Origin: Candidatus Dormiibacterota bacterium
GTDB lineage: Bacteria; Chloroflexota; Dormibacteria; CF-121
DNA length: 64,000 nt
Direction: 5' to 3'
Assembly (NCBI GenBank): GCA_035544955.1
Contig: DASZZN010000018.1
Location: forward strand, 62,001 to 126,000
Each line of letters opens with the position of its first letter. Within the stretch, counting starts at the first letter, position 1. Below the pieces are notes generated by a model. It was not told where the DNA came from, ran no database searches, and saw only the letters and a program-made list of their open reading frames with translations. Below, piece after piece: positions 7,065 to 15,414 of this stretch. The translations under genes and the position numbers were made by a program.

Positions 7065-7961
7065 CTAGACGGCTAATCCGAGTTGGAGCGGCTCCGGCGG
7101 CGGCTCGGCCCGCCACGCCCGCCGATCACCCACGGCGTAGCGGCGTTTGAGGGCGCTGACCGCCCCGATCACGGGCGCCTTGACGGCGGCCGGCGCATAC
7201 GCTCCGGGGAAGAGATCGCGGTAACGGGCAAGCAGATAGGGATACTCCCTCGCCAGGAACTCCATGAAGTGCTCCTTCGTCCCCGGCTTCAGATAGACGA
7301 TGTTCGCCCAGACGAAGCAGGCGCCCGCTTCCGCCGCCGCCGCGACCGTCGCTTCCAGCTGGGCGAGCGAATCGGAAAGCCCCGGCAGCACCGGGGCCAT
7401 GCCGACTCCGGCCTCGATGCCGGCGTCGACCAGTGCCTTGAGGACCTTGAGTCGCTTGTGCGGAGGAGGCGTCCCCGGCTCGGTCTTCGCCCAGACGGCC
7501 TCATCGACCGTGGGAACGCTGAAGCAGACGGTCGTCTTCGCCTGCCGGGAGAGGTCGACCAGGAGGTCGATGTCTCGGAACACCATCGTTCCCTTGGTGA
7601 TCAGACCGACTGGCGTCTTGAAATCGCGGAAGGCCTCGAGGCACCGGCGCGTCAGGCGGTAGGAGCCTTCGATCGGCTGGTAGGGGTCGGTCGCCGTTCC
7701 GAAGGCTACCGTTTCGCGCTTCCAGCTGCGCCCGGACAGCTCGCGGCGGAGCAACTCGGGCAGGTTGACCTTGACGCCCACCCTCGCGCTGAACCCCGCC
7801 CCTGGGTCGCGGTCCGCCAGCTTCGCATGCGCCCGGGCAAAGCAGTAGACGCAACTGTGAAAGCAACCCTGGTACGGGTTCAGCGACCAGTTGAAGCCCA
7901 TGTGCTGCACCCGGTTGATTGCCGACTTCGACGTGATCTCGAAGTACTCGGTTCGTGGCAT
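7065..7961 (-). CDS. Radical SAM protein, Rv2578c / spore photoproduct lyase-like family
   Basis: About 298 residues. The SAM-binding [4Fe-4S] motif CX3CX2C is visible as CFHSCVYC in the NPYQGCFHSCVYCFAR segment near residue 35. The Rv2578c-type family shows FGTATDPYQPIE and TKGTMVFRDIDLL, which are present, followed by the partial TIM barrel (VCFSVPTVDE, PVLPGLSD). Reaction and substrate are uncharacterised; the family is related to DNA photoproduct lyases, so nucleic-acid repair is one possibility. The ATG at 7961 is preferred to the TTG at 7973, because TATGAT at 7978-7973 would be the -10 box. It is divergent from etfBA. Confidence 0.8.
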   Translation of the reverse strand: MPRTEYFEITSKSAINRVQHMGFNWSLNPYQGCFHSCVYCFARAHAKLADRDPGAGFSARVGVKVNLPELLRRELSGRSWKRETVAFGTATDPYQPIEGSYRLTRRCLEAFRDFKTPVGLITKGTMVFRDIDLLVDLSRQAKTTVCFSVPTVDEAVWAKTEPGTPPPHKRLKVLKALVDAGIEAGVGMAPVLPGLSDSLAQLEATVAAAAEAGACFVWANIVYLKPGTKEHFMEFLAREYPYLLARYRDLFPGAYAPAAVKAPVIGAVSALKRRYAVGDRRAWRAEPPPEPLQLGLAV

Positions 7962-7972
7962 TGGGGTACTCA

Positions 7973-7978
7973 ATCATA
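7973..7978 (-). promoter_or_regulatory. -10 element of the radical SAM gene
   Basis: Consensus TATGAT on the minus strand, 11 nt before the ATG at 7961, leaving a leader of only a few nucleotides. Confidence 0.45.
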
Positions 7979-7991
7979 GTACAAACATCTG

Positions 7992-8018
7992 TTCGACTGG
8001 GCGCTGTTTATCCATAAT
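7992..8018 (+). promoter_or_regulatory. Probable promoter of the etfBA operon
   Basis: TTCGAC (7992-7997) and CATAAT (8013-8018) with a short 15-nt spacer; the predicted start point is about 7 nt before the ATG at 8033. Confidence 0.35.
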
Positions 8019-8032
8019 GGATGTAGCCACCT

Positions 8033-8809
8033 ATGAACGTCCTCGTCTGCATAAAGCAGATTCCCGATCCCAACGCGCCGGGCAAGCTCGACCCTCAGAC
8101 CAAGCGGTTGGTCCGCGAGGGCGTCGACCTGGTCCTCGACCCCGGTGATGAGCACGCGGTCGAAGCGGGACTGCAGATCGTCGAGAAGGATGCGGGCGAG
8201 GTCACGGTCATCTCGATGGGCCCGCCCAAGGCGGTCGACGCCATTCGGCGCGCGCTCGCCATGGGCGCACACCGCGGCATCCTGGTCACCGATACGGCAC
8301 TGGAAAACTCCGACGCGATCAGTACCGCCCGCGCCATCGCGGCCGCGGTCAAGGGTCAGACGTACGACGTGATCATTTGCGGCACCGAGAGCACTGACGG
8401 CTCTTCCGGGGCGGTCCCCGCACAGCTGGCCGAGTTCCTCGCGCTGCCGCTCCTCAGCTTTGCCAAGAAGCTCGAGGTCGCCCAGGGCAAGGCCGTGATC
8501 GACCGGCAGACCGACGACGGCTACGACGTGGTAGAGGCGCCCCTGCCCGCCGTCGTGACCGTAACGGGCGGCATCAACGAGGCGCGCTATCCCGCGCTCC
8601 GGGGGATCATGCAGGCGAAGAACAAGGAAGTGAAGCAGGTCGGACTGAGCGATATCGGCCTGGACGGCCAGGCCGGCAAAGCCGCCCTGACCCAGGAAGT
8701 CGTCGACGCGACGCCGGCCGAGGCGCGCAAGGCCGGGGAAATCGTCGAGGACAAGGGCGACGGGGCCAAACGCGTCGCCGATTTCCTCAAAGAGCTGAAG
8801 GTCATCTGA
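8033..8809 (+). CDS. etfB: Electron transfer flavoprotein, beta subunit
   Basis: 258 residues. With EtfA it forms the FAD/AMP heterodimer that takes electrons from acyl-CoA and related dehydrogenases and passes them to ETF:quinone oxidoreductase. The N-terminus MNVLVCIKQIPDP is the signature first strand. The AMP-binding CGTESTDGSSGAVPAQLAE segment is near residue 118 and the ETF-beta pattern VEAPLPAVVTVTGGINEARYP is near 165-185. The stop codon overlaps the etfA ATG (TGATG), giving coupled translation. An acyl-CoA dehydrogenase at 23.6 kb in this window is a plausible electron donor. Confidence 0.95.
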   Translation: MNVLVCIKQIPDPNAPGKLDPQTKRLVREGVDLVLDPGDEHAVEAGLQIVEKDAGEVTVISMGPPKAVDAIRRALAMGAHRGILVTDTALENSDAISTARAIAAAVKGQTYDVIICGTESTDGSSGAVPAQLAEFLALPLLSFAKKLEVAQGKAVIDRQTDDGYDVVEAPLPAVVTVTGGINEARYPALRGIMQAKNKEVKQVGLSDIGLDGQAGKAALTQEVVDATPAEARKAGEIVEDKGDGAKRVADFLKELKVI

Positions 8810-9780
8810 TGGCCGGCGTCTGGGTCTTCGCGGAGACCGTCGACGGCACGCCGAAGCCCGTCGTGCTCGAGCTGCTGACGAAAGCGCGCTCCCTCGGGGA
8901 CATGACCGCTGTCGCGCTCGGCCCGGGGGCGTCGAAGTCGGTGGAAACGCTCGGGAAGTACGGCGCGAAGAAGGTTTACGTCCACGAAGATGGCGCCTTT
9001 CGGGACGTCCTTGCCACGCCGGCGGTGGAGCTGCTGGCGCGTCTGCTTGCCAAGGACAAACCCGACCTGGTGATCTTCGGCATGACCTACGACGGTCGCG
9101 ACGTGGCGTCTCGCCTCAGCGCACGGCTCGGAACGGCCCTGATCGCCAACGCTACCGACATCGGCGCCAAAGACGGCGGTTGGGCCATCGTCTCGCCGAT
9201 GTTCGGCGGCAGCCTGCTGGTGACAACCGTGCCAAAAGCCAAGGGTCCGACGCTGGTCTTGATACGGCCGAAAGCGGTCACGGCGGAGCCGGCAGCCTCC
9301 GCCGGAGCGCCACAGGTGGAGACGTTGACCGATCCGGTTGACACCAGCAAGCCGGTCGCCCGGGTCTTGCGGCGTGAAACCGAAAAGGCGAGCGGTCCCA
9401 AGCTGGAGGATGCCGCCATCATTGTGAGTGGCGGACGCGGGCTCGGTGCGCCGGAGAACTTCAAGATGCTCGATGAGCTCGCCGCCGAGCTGGGTGCGGC
9501 GGTCGGTGCCAGCCGCGCGGTCGTCGATGCCGGCTGGAAACCCTACTCATTCCAGATCGGCCAGACCGGCAAGACTGTCAAGCCGACGGTGTACATCGCG
9601 CTCGGCATCTCGGGCGCCATGCAGCACACGGTCGGGATGAAGGGTGCCAGGACGATCATCGCCATCAACAAGGACCCGGAGGCGCCGATCTTCAAGATGG
9701 CGGACCTTGGCGTCGTGGGCGATGTCCACAAGATCGTGCCGCAGTTGATCCAGGAAGTCCGCTCGCGCAAGGGCAAATAA
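8809..9780 (+). CDS. etfA: Electron transfer flavoprotein, alpha subunit
   Basis: 323 residues. The N-terminal ETF domain ([20 protein letters not shown]) is followed by the C-terminal FAD-binding domain. FAD-site motifs are visible: [15 protein letters not shown] near residue 203, [10 protein letters not shown] near 235, [11 protein letters not shown] near 250, [16 protein letters not shown] near 264, and [20 protein letters not shown] near 285. It begins by overlapping the etfB stop and ends by overlapping the ATG of the downstream PIG-L gene (TAATG), so etfB-etfA-PIG-L-sirtuin is a single coupled operon. Confidence 0.95.
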   Translation: MAGVWVFAETVDGTPKPVVLELLTKARSLGDMTAVALGPGASKSVETLGKYGAKKVYVHEDGAFRDVLATPAVELLARLLAKDKPDLVIFGMTYDGRDVASRLSARLGTALIANATDIGAKDGGWAIVSPMFGGSLLVTTVPKAKGPTLVLIRPKAVTAEPAASAGAPQVETLTDPVDTSKPVARVLRRETEKASGPKLEDAAIIVSGGRGLGAPENFKMLDELAAELGAAVGASRAVVDAGWKPYSFQIGQTGKTVKPTVYIALGISGAMQHTVGMKGARTIIAINKDPEAPIFKMADLGVVGDVHKIVPQLIQEVRSRKGK

Positions 9781-10631
9781 TGGCGAGCGACCTGAGCCTC
9801 CTTGCGGTCGAGCCGCACCCGGACGACGAATCCATCGGGATGGGCGGAACGCTGGCTCGCTACAGCGCGGAGGGTGTGCGGACGACGCTGGTCACCGCGA
9901 CTCGTGGCGAGGTCGGAGAGATCCTCGATAAAGACCTCGACCCCAAGGATGCTGCGCCACGGCTCGCGACCATCCGCGAAGTGGAGCTGCGCAACGCGGT
10001 CAAGATCCTCGGCATCAACGAGCTCGTCTTCCTCGGTTACGAGGACTCGGGCATGGCCGGCCTACCCCGGAATCGGGAGCCGAAGACCTTCTGGCAGGCC
10101 GATGAGGAAGAAGCGATCGGCCGGCTGATCCAGGTCGTGCGCCGGGTCCGTCCCCAGGTGATCGTCACCCAAAACGAGTTTGGTGGTTACGCGCATCCCG
10201 ATCACATCAAGACTCACCGAGTGGCCATCGGCGCCTTCTTCTACGCCGCCGACGTGGAGCGCTTTCCGGGTGGCGAGCCGTTTCGCCCGAGCAAGCTCTA
10301 CTACTCCGCGTTTCCGAAATCGGTGATGCGGCAGATTGCCGAGGCGATGGAACGGGCCGGCGTGGAGAACCGCTTCTCCAGCGACGGCGAGCCGCCGCCC
10401 TTCGCCGTCTCGGACGACCGCGTCACCACGTGGCTTGACGTGAGCGCGTTCGTCGACAAGAAGCTCGCCGCGATGCGAGCCCATCGGACCCAGATCCCGG
10501 AAGACAGCTGGTTCCTGAAGCTCAATGAGGCGCTCGGCCCCAAAGCCTGGTCTATGGAGACATTCGAGCGGGTGCGCAGCTCGGTGGACGCGCCCATTCC
10601 CGAGGACGACCTCTTCGCCGGCCTACGATGA
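9780..10631 (+). CDS. PIG-L deacetylase, Mca/MshB-like
   Basis: 283 residues. The zinc motif [13 protein letters not shown] is at residues 11-22 and the second motif [11 protein letters not shown] near 141, with the long C-terminal [11 protein letters not shown] segment typical of mycothiol S-conjugate amidase and MshB rather than of general LmbE proteins. Known members cleave amide bonds in mycothiol precursors or S-conjugates; whether this organism makes mycothiol cannot be seen here. It is coupled at both ends (TAATG with etfA, ATGA with the sirtuin gene). That makes a deacylation role linked to the neighbouring NAD-dependent deacylase worth considering. Confidence 0.85.
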   Translation: MASDLSLLAVEPHPDDESIGMGGTLARYSAEGVRTTLVTATRGEVGEILDKDLDPKDAAPRLATIREVELRNAVKILGINELVFLGYEDSGMAGLPRNREPKTFWQADEEEAIGRLIQVVRRVRPQVIVTQNEFGGYAHPDHIKTHRVAIGAFFYAADVERFPGGEPFRPSKLYYSAFPKSVMRQIAEAMERAGVENRFSSDGEPPPFAVSDDRVTTWLDVSAFVDKKLAAMRAHRTQIPEDSWFLKLNEALGPKAWSMETFERVRSSVDAPIPEDDLFAGLR

Positions 10632-11389
10632 CCACGGCCACTGAGGCCGCGGTCGCCCAGGCCGCAGCGCTGTTGCTCAACGCGCGTTCCGGCATCGCCT
10701 TCACCGGTGCGGGCGTCTCGGTGGAGAGCGGCATCCCACACTTCCGCGGCGAGGGCGGGCTGTGGACGAAATTCGATCCCTACAAGGTCGCCCACATCGA
10801 TACCTTTCGGAAAGACCCTTCGCAGTACTGGACCTACAGCCTCAACCATCGGCGTCCCGACGCGCAGCCCAATCCCGCCCATCGCGCACTCGCCGAACTG
10901 GAGCGCCGGGGCTACCTGCGCGCAGTCATCACCCAGAACACCGACGGCCTGCATCAACGCGCAGGGAGTCGCGAGGTGATCGAGCTTCATGGCTCGTCGC
11001 ACGCGGTCGTCTGCCTCGATTGTGAGGCACGCTTCCCACGAGACCAGGCGGACCGGCTGAACCGCGAGCACTGCCCACCGAGCTGTCCGTCCTGCGGCGG
11101 CCGCTTCCTCAAACCAACCGTGGTCCTCTTCGGCGAGGCCCTCCCGATGGCGGCGCTGCGAGACGCGCAGGCCCTGGCGATGGCAGCCGACGTGGTACTG
11201 ATCGTCGGCAGCTCGCTGCAGGTGTACCCGGCGGCTGGCATTCCACGATTGGCTCGCGAGCACGGCGCCGATTTGTGCATCGTCAACGCCGAGGCCACCC
11301 CGTTCGACGACGTCGCCGCCACGGTCATCCATGGCAAAGCCGGCGAGGTCCTTCCCGAGATCGTCAGCCGGATCGGGGCCGCTAGGTAG
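10628..11389 (+). CDS. cobB: Sir2-family NAD-dependent protein deacylase
   Basis: 253 residues. Complete sirtuin motifs: GAGVSVESGIPHFRG (residues 28-42), TQNTDGLHQRAG (near 99-110), the catalytic His in ELHGS, a four-cysteine zinc site (CLDC and CPSC, with spacing about 20), LKPTVVLFGEALP, VGSSLQVYPAAG and the NAD-contacting IVNAEATPFD. It removes acetyl or other acyl groups from protein lysines using NAD+. The start overlaps the stop of the PIG-L gene (ATGA). The 3' end overlaps the convergent zinc-ribbon gene by 8 nt. Desuccinylase-type Tyr/Arg signatures are not obvious, so I keep the general call. Confidence 0.9.
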   Translation: MTTATEAAVAQAAALLLNARSGIAFTGAGVSVESGIPHFRGEGGLWTKFDPYKVAHIDTFRKDPSQYWTYSLNHRRPDAQPNPAHRALAELERRGYLRAVITQNTDGLHQRAGSREVIELHGSSHAVVCLDCEARFPRDQADRLNREHCPPSCPSCGGRFLKPTVVLFGEALPMAALRDAQALAMAADVVLIVGSSLQVYPAAGIPRLAREHGADLCIVNAEATPFDDVAATVIHGKAGEVLPEIVSRIGAAR

Positions 11390-11702
11390 GTTCCGGCACG
11401 GGAAACGTCTGGCCGCAGGCGGGACAGACAACGATGGTCTGCTCTTTCGGCGCGCTGAACAGCTCCTCGCAGCTCGGGCACGCATACTCGCGGGCCGGGC
11501 TTTCCTCAGCCTCGCGATCGGCAGCCATCGCACCGGGGACCTCACCCAGGTCGACCACCGGGCTACCACACTCGGTGCACCGATACAGCGGGGCGTCGGC
11601 GGCCTTGTACTCGAGGTAGCGCCCGGAGCTGTCGACAAAAACGGAGGCATTCCAGAGCTCGAACCGGTTCGTGCTGCAGCGGTTCGGGCAGGCGAGGTAC
11701 AT
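11382..11702 (-). CDS. Cysteine-rich zinc-ribbon protein
   Basis: 106 residues containing three cysteine-knuckle sites: CPNRC near the N-terminus (residues 5-9), CTECG near 42, and CPSCEELF plus CPACGQTF in the last 35 residues. It looks like two or more small zinc ribbons without an enzymatic domain. The start ATG overlaps the stop of the upstream aminotransferase gene at 11702, so the pair is co-transcribed. Function unknown; a regulator or RNA-binding adaptor is possible. Confidence 0.6.
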   Translation of the reverse strand: MYLACPNRCSTNRFELWNASVFVDSSGRYLEYKAADAPLYRCTECGSPVVDLGEVPGAMAADREAEESPAREYACPSCEELFSAPKEQTIVVCPACGQTFPVPEPT

Positions 11703-12874
11703 CAGGAAACCCGCTGCAGCTTCTTGAGCCGGTCAGCCGCGCGTCGCAGGGTGTCCATCTTCTTGGGAAAGGAGAACCGGATCTGCCGGCGGCCGCGCTC
11801 CGGGTCCAGGTAGAAACTGCTCCCCGGCACCGTGGCGAGCCCGATGTCGCGCACCATGCGGCGGGCAAGGCTCACGTCGTCCTCGCCGAAGCCGCTGACG
11901 TCGGTCATCACGTAGTAGGCGCCGTCTGGCGGATAGGATTTGAAACCGGCGTCGTCCAGGATCTCGAGGATGAAATCCCGCCGCTCGCGATAGGCGTCGA
12001 GCAGGTCGACGTAGTACTGGTCCGGGAAGCGCAAGGCTGTCGCGGCCGCGACCTGGAGGGGGTGCGGCGCGCCGACGGTGACGAAGTCGTGGACCTTGCG
12101 GATCGCGCTGGTCATCTCGGCGGGCGCGATGGCATAGGCCAGCCGCCAGCCGGTCACGCTGTAGGTCTTGGACAGGCCGTTGATCGTCACCGTGCGATCC
12201 CGCATCCCATCGAGGGTGGCGATGCTGACGTGCTCGCCGCGGTAAACGAGGTGCTCGTAGATCTCGTCGGTGATGGCGATCACGTCGAACTCCTGGCAGA
12301 GTCCGGCGATGAATGAAAGCTCGTCGCGGCTGTAGACCTTGCCGGTCGGGTTGTGTGGGGTGTTGATGATGATCGCGCGCGTTCGCGCGTTGAAGGCCCG
12401 CCGCAGCTGGTCCCGGTCGAAGTGCCAGTCAGGCGGTACGAGCGGGACAACCACCGGTGTTGCTCCCGACAGAATGCAATCCGGCCCGTAGTTCTCGTAG
12501 AAGGGCTCGAAGATGATGACCTCATCGCCAGGGTCGACCAGCGCGAGGATGGTCGACAGCATCGCTTCGGTCACACCGCAGCAGACGGTGATCTCCGTCT
12601 CGGGATCCACGGTCATTTGCCGGAAGTGCTTCGTCTTGGCCGCGATCGCGTCCCGCATGACCTTGGCGCCCCAGGTGGTGGCGTATTGATTGAAGTCCTT
12701 GCGGATGGCGTCGACCGCCGCCTCCTTGAGTTCGGCGGGTGCAGCGAAGTCGGGGAATCCCTGTGCCAGGTTGAGGCAGTTCTCGCCATGCTCGGCGATA
12801 CACAGTCGCGTCATCTCGCGGATGACCGACTCGGTGAACAAGCCCGACTTGCGGGAGATCATGGCGCGCGGCAC
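11702..12874 (-). CDS. PLP-dependent aminotransferase class I/II (KAT/AspC-like)
   Basis: About 390 residues from the GTG at 12874 (ATG at 12862 is the alternative). Fold type I aminotransferase: NLAQGFPDFAAP near residue 35, the substrate motif NQYATTWG, PHNPTGKVYSRDEL, the DEIYEHLVY strand, and the PLP lysine in the NGLSKTYSVTGWR segment. NLAQGFPDF is typical of the kynurenine aminotransferase / cysteine-S-conjugate beta-lyase and methionine aminotransferase branch. The reaction is transamination of a 2-oxo acid, with exact specificity unknown. The long open extension to 13051 overlaps the divergent gene and is rejected. CATTCT lies 6 nt before the GTG. Confidence 0.85.
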   Translation of the reverse strand: MPRAMISRKSGLFTESVIREMTRLCIAEHGENCLNLAQGFPDFAAPAELKEAAVDAIRKDFNQYATTWGAKVMRDAIAAKTKHFRQMTVDPETEITVCCGVTEAMLSTILALVDPGDEVIIFEPFYENYGPDCILSGATPVVVPLVPPDWHFDRDQLRRAFNARTRAIIINTPHNPTGKVYSRDELSFIAGLCQEFDVIAITDEIYEHLVYRGEHVSIATLDGMRDRTVTINGLSKTYSVTGWRLAYAIAPAEMTSAIRKVHDFVTVGAPHPLQVAAATALRFPDQYYVDLLDAYRERRDFILEILDDAGFKSYPPDGAYYVMTDVSGFGEDDVSLARRMVRDIGLATVPGSSFYLDPERGRRQIRFSFPKKMDTLRRAADRLKKLQRVS

Positions 12875-12879
12875 GACAC

Positions 12880-12886
12880 TAGAATG
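12880..12886. promoter_or_regulatory. Mirrored -10 elements of divergent aminotransferases
   Basis: TAGAATG on the plus strand contains TAGAAT (12880-12885, 7 nt before GTG 12893). The minus strand reads CATTCT (12886-12881, 6 nt before GTG 12874). The two -10 boxes occupy the same seven base pairs. Confidence 0.5.
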
Positions 12887-12892
12887 CCAGAA

Positions 12893-14062
12893 GTGTCGCG
12901 CCCAACCGTCCAGGACAACGGCGTCGCGGCGTTCCGCAAACAGTTCCCTATCTTCGACCAGAAGGTGTACCTGAGCAGCTGCTCGCAGGGTGCGCTGTCG
13001 AGGCCGGTGGAAGCCGCCATGCACGAGTTCCTGGAGTCCTGGCACACCCACGGCAATCCCTGGGAGATCTGGGTGGGGCGGATGGAGGAGCTACGAGTCG
13101 AGTTCGCGCGGCTGATCAACGCCGAGCCGGCCGAGGTCGCGGTCACCTTCTCCGTGTCGACCGCCCTCAATTCCCTCGCCAGCGCACTCAGCTACAAAGA
13201 GCGCCCCAAGGTCGTGACCAGCGACTTCGACTTCCCGACCGTGGGCCATATCTGGCTGGCGCAGCAGCGCCGGGGCGCCCAGGTTGCGTTCGCGAAGGCG
13301 ACCGGGACCCGCCTGCCCCTCAGCGCCTTCGAGGACGAGGTCGATGACCGGACGGCGCTGGTTTCCACCACCCAGGTTTGCTACAAGAACGGGTTCAAAA
13401 ACAACATCAGCGCACTGGCCGAGCTGGCCCACGAGCGAGGCGCCTATCTCCTGATTGACGCCTACCAGAGCATGGGAACGCAGCCGATGGACGTCAAGGC
13501 ACTCGACGTCGACATCCTGGTGACCGGTGCGCTGAAGTACCTGCTGGGCGCGCCAGGTGTGGCCTTCATGTACATGCGGCAGGAGCTGATCGACCGCTTC
13601 GAGCCGAGCGACTCGGGCTGGTTCGGGCAGGAGAACGTGTTCGCCTACGACGTCCACCACCTGCGCTACGCGGCGACCGCTCGGCGGTTCGAGACCGGGT
13701 CCCCGCCGGTGCCCAATGTCTATGCCTCACTGGCGGCGCTGCAGCTGCTCGCCGCCGTGGGGCTCGACGTCATCCAGGCGCACGTCCAGGCACTGACCGG
13801 ACGGTTTATCGACGGTGTGCGCGAGCGCGGACTCGCCCTCCTCACGCCGGAGGCGCCGGCCGACCGGGGTCCGCTGGTCATGGTTCGATCGACCGACGCG
13901 CCCAAGCTCGTCGAGGCGCTGGCTCGCGAGAGCATCCTCTGCTCGACCCGCGACGGCTCCCTACGGGTATCGCTGCACTACTACAACACCGCCGCGGACG
14001 TGGACGCGGTCCTTGATGCGATCGACCGGCATCCCGACCTGCTTGTCCAGGCGCCGAATTAG
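12893..14062 (+). CDS. PLP-dependent aminotransferase class V (SufS/kynureninase-like fold)
   Basis: About 389 residues from the GTG at 12893; the ATG at 12884 adds three residues. Features of class V enzymes: VYLSSCSQGALS near residue 25, the VTSDFDFPTVGH segment, STTQVCYKNGF, LIDAYQSMGTQPMDV, and the PLP lysine in VTGALKYLLGAPGVAF. The family covers cysteine desulfurases, isopenicillin N epimerase-like proteins and serine-glyoxylate types. The NGFKNN and GALKYLLG context favours an aminotransferase/epimerase-like role over SufS; no active-site Cys loop is visible. TAGAAT 7 nt upstream implies leaderless mRNA. It is divergent from the class I aminotransferase, with only 18 nt between the chosen starts. 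Confidence 0.8.
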   Translation: MSRPTVQDNGVAAFRKQFPIFDQKVYLSSCSQGALSRPVEAAMHEFLESWHTHGNPWEIWVGRMEELRVEFARLINAEPAEVAVTFSVSTALNSLASALSYKERPKVVTSDFDFPTVGHIWLAQQRRGAQVAFAKATGTRLPLSAFEDEVDDRTALVSTTQVCYKNGFKNNISALAELAHERGAYLLIDAYQSMGTQPMDVKALDVDILVTGALKYLLGAPGVAFMYMRQELIDRFEPSDSGWFGQENVFAYDVHHLRYAATARRFETGSPPVPNVYASLAALQLLAAVGLDVIQAHVQALTGRFIDGVRERGLALLTPEAPADRGPLVMVRSTDAPKLVEALARESILCSTRDGSLRVSLHYYNTAADVDAVLDAIDRHPDLLVQAPN

Positions 14063-14088
14063 AAAGGGTTAGAGCCGCCGGTCGGCGG

Positions 14089-14117
14089 TTGCTCTCCGTC
14101 GTCCAAGCGTGTATAAA
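14089..14117 (+). promoter_or_regulatory. Promoter of the ABC importer operon
   Basis: TTGCTC (14089-14094) and TATAAA (14112-14117) with a 17-nt spacer give a leader of about 45 nt. AGGAGG at 14151-14156 and GGGAGG next to the ATG at 14169 serve translation. A small inverted repeat (14071-14095) overlaps the -35 and may be an operator or the end of the upstream transcript. Confidence 0.5.
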
Positions 14118-14168
14118 GAGCGCACGAATTTAGGTCTTCGACAAAGGAAGAGGAGGTCGACAGGGAGG

Positions 14169-15374
14169 ATGGTAAAGCCAAGGATTCTTGTTCTCGCTGC
14201 CATGGCCAGCGTGGGGCTGGCGGCATGCGGGAGCAGCACAACCGGAACCGCGCCCAGCAAACCCGACAAGGTCCAGATCGCGGCGGAAGGACCCTTCACC
14301 GGCGACGAGGCCTCGATCGGGGCAGGAGCCTTGCGAGGTATCCGGCTTGCGGTCAAGGATTTCAATAACAGCGGCGGCGTTCACGGGACCCAGGTTAACC
14401 TCGTTCCTTGGGATGATCAACACAACTCCCAGACAGCGACGACGTTCCAGGCCCAGGGCTTTTCGGATCCCACCATTCTCGGCGTCGTTGGCCCGATGAA
14501 CTCAAGTCAGGTCTTGGCGACTGAACCGGGTCTCCAGAGTGCGAATCCGCCGCTGCCATTTGTAACGGAGTCGGCGTCGGCCATCAAGGTCACGGAGGGC
14601 GGCTACACCGTGGCTCATCGCGTCAACGCTCGCGACGACAAGCAGGCAGCCCTTGACGGGCAGTTCATGATCGACAAGGGCGCTAAAAAGATCGAGATTC
14701 TCGACTCAGGGACCGACTACTCCCGACCTCTTGCGGACGCCGTTGAAAGCTACCTAAAGGCGCATGCATCGACCGTTCAGACAAAGCGTGACGTCGCCAC
14801 CAATGGCCAGACAAACTTCACGACTGTCGTCACGAACATGAAGGCATTCAACGCCGACTGGGTGTTCTTCGCCGATGAAGGCAGCGAGACTGCGCCGCTG
14901 GTTCAGCAGATGAAGCAAGCGAAGCTCAACATTGGCCAGAACATCAACTTCCTCGGTACGGACGGAGAGGACGACTCGTCGATCATCACCAAGTCTCAAG
15001 GAGCTTACCTCGGCGCGTACGCCTCGAACGTGACCGCGGATCCGCAGAGTGTGTCGACGGCAGCCAGTTTCGTCGCCGGCTATAAGGCGGAGTACGGCGC
15101 CAACTCAATCAGCGACGCGGGGCCATTTTACGGCTCGGCCTACGCTGCCACGCAGGTGCTGCTCCAGGCTATCGCCAATGCACCGGTCAATAACGGCAAG
15201 ATCTCGCGCAAGGACGTCCTGAGCCACCTGGGCAGTGACACCTTCAACACGATCCTTGGGCCGATCAAGTACGACAGCAAGGGCGATGTCACTAACGTAA
15301 CCATTGGTATCTTCCAGGCGCAAGGCACCATCGCCGCGCCTACGATGGTCGCCGTGAAGTCTCTTAGCGGGTAA
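14169..15374 (+). CDS. Branched-chain amino acid/amide ABC transporter, substrate-binding lipoprotein
   Basis: 401 residues. Lipoprotein signal: MVKPRILVL..GLAACGSS with the lipobox LAAC at about residues 17-20, so the mature protein is anchored by Cys20 outside the membrane. The body is a type I periplasmic-binding fold of the Leu/Ile/Val-binding family: GPFTGDEASIGAGALRGIRLAVKDFN, GVVGPMNSSQVLATEPG, and a C-terminal DAGPFYGSAYAATQVLLQAI helix. Four transporter genes follow in the same direction. The ligand cannot be read from the sequence; LIV family members also take urea, short amides and aromatic acids. The ATG at 14169 was chosen because it begins the signal peptide. Confidence 0.9.
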   Translation: MVKPRILVLAAMASVGLAACGSSTTGTAPSKPDKVQIAAEGPFTGDEASIGAGALRGIRLAVKDFNNSGGVHGTQVNLVPWDDQHNSQTATTFQAQGFSDPTILGVVGPMNSSQVLATEPGLQSANPPLPFVTESASAIKVTEGGYTVAHRVNARDDKQAALDGQFMIDKGAKKIEILDSGTDYSRPLADAVESYLKAHASTVQTKRDVATNGQTNFTTVVTNMKAFNADWVFFADEGSETAPLVQQMKQAKLNIGQNINFLGTDGEDDSSIITKSQGAYLGAYASNVTADPQSVSTAASFVAGYKAEYGANSISDAGPFYGSAYAATQVLLQAIANAPVNNGKISRKDVLSHLGSDTFNTILGPIKYDSKGDVTNVTIGIFQAQGTIAAPTMVAVKSLSG

Positions 15375-15414
15375 GCAGTAGCCGGGGGACGGGTAACCGT
15401 CCCCGTTTCCGACA

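Noticed and set aside
12353-12883. N-terminal extension of the class V aminotransferase
   Set aside because: It runs antisense through the divergent class I aminotransferase and carries no conserved residues; the start at 12893 or 12884 fits the -10 element.
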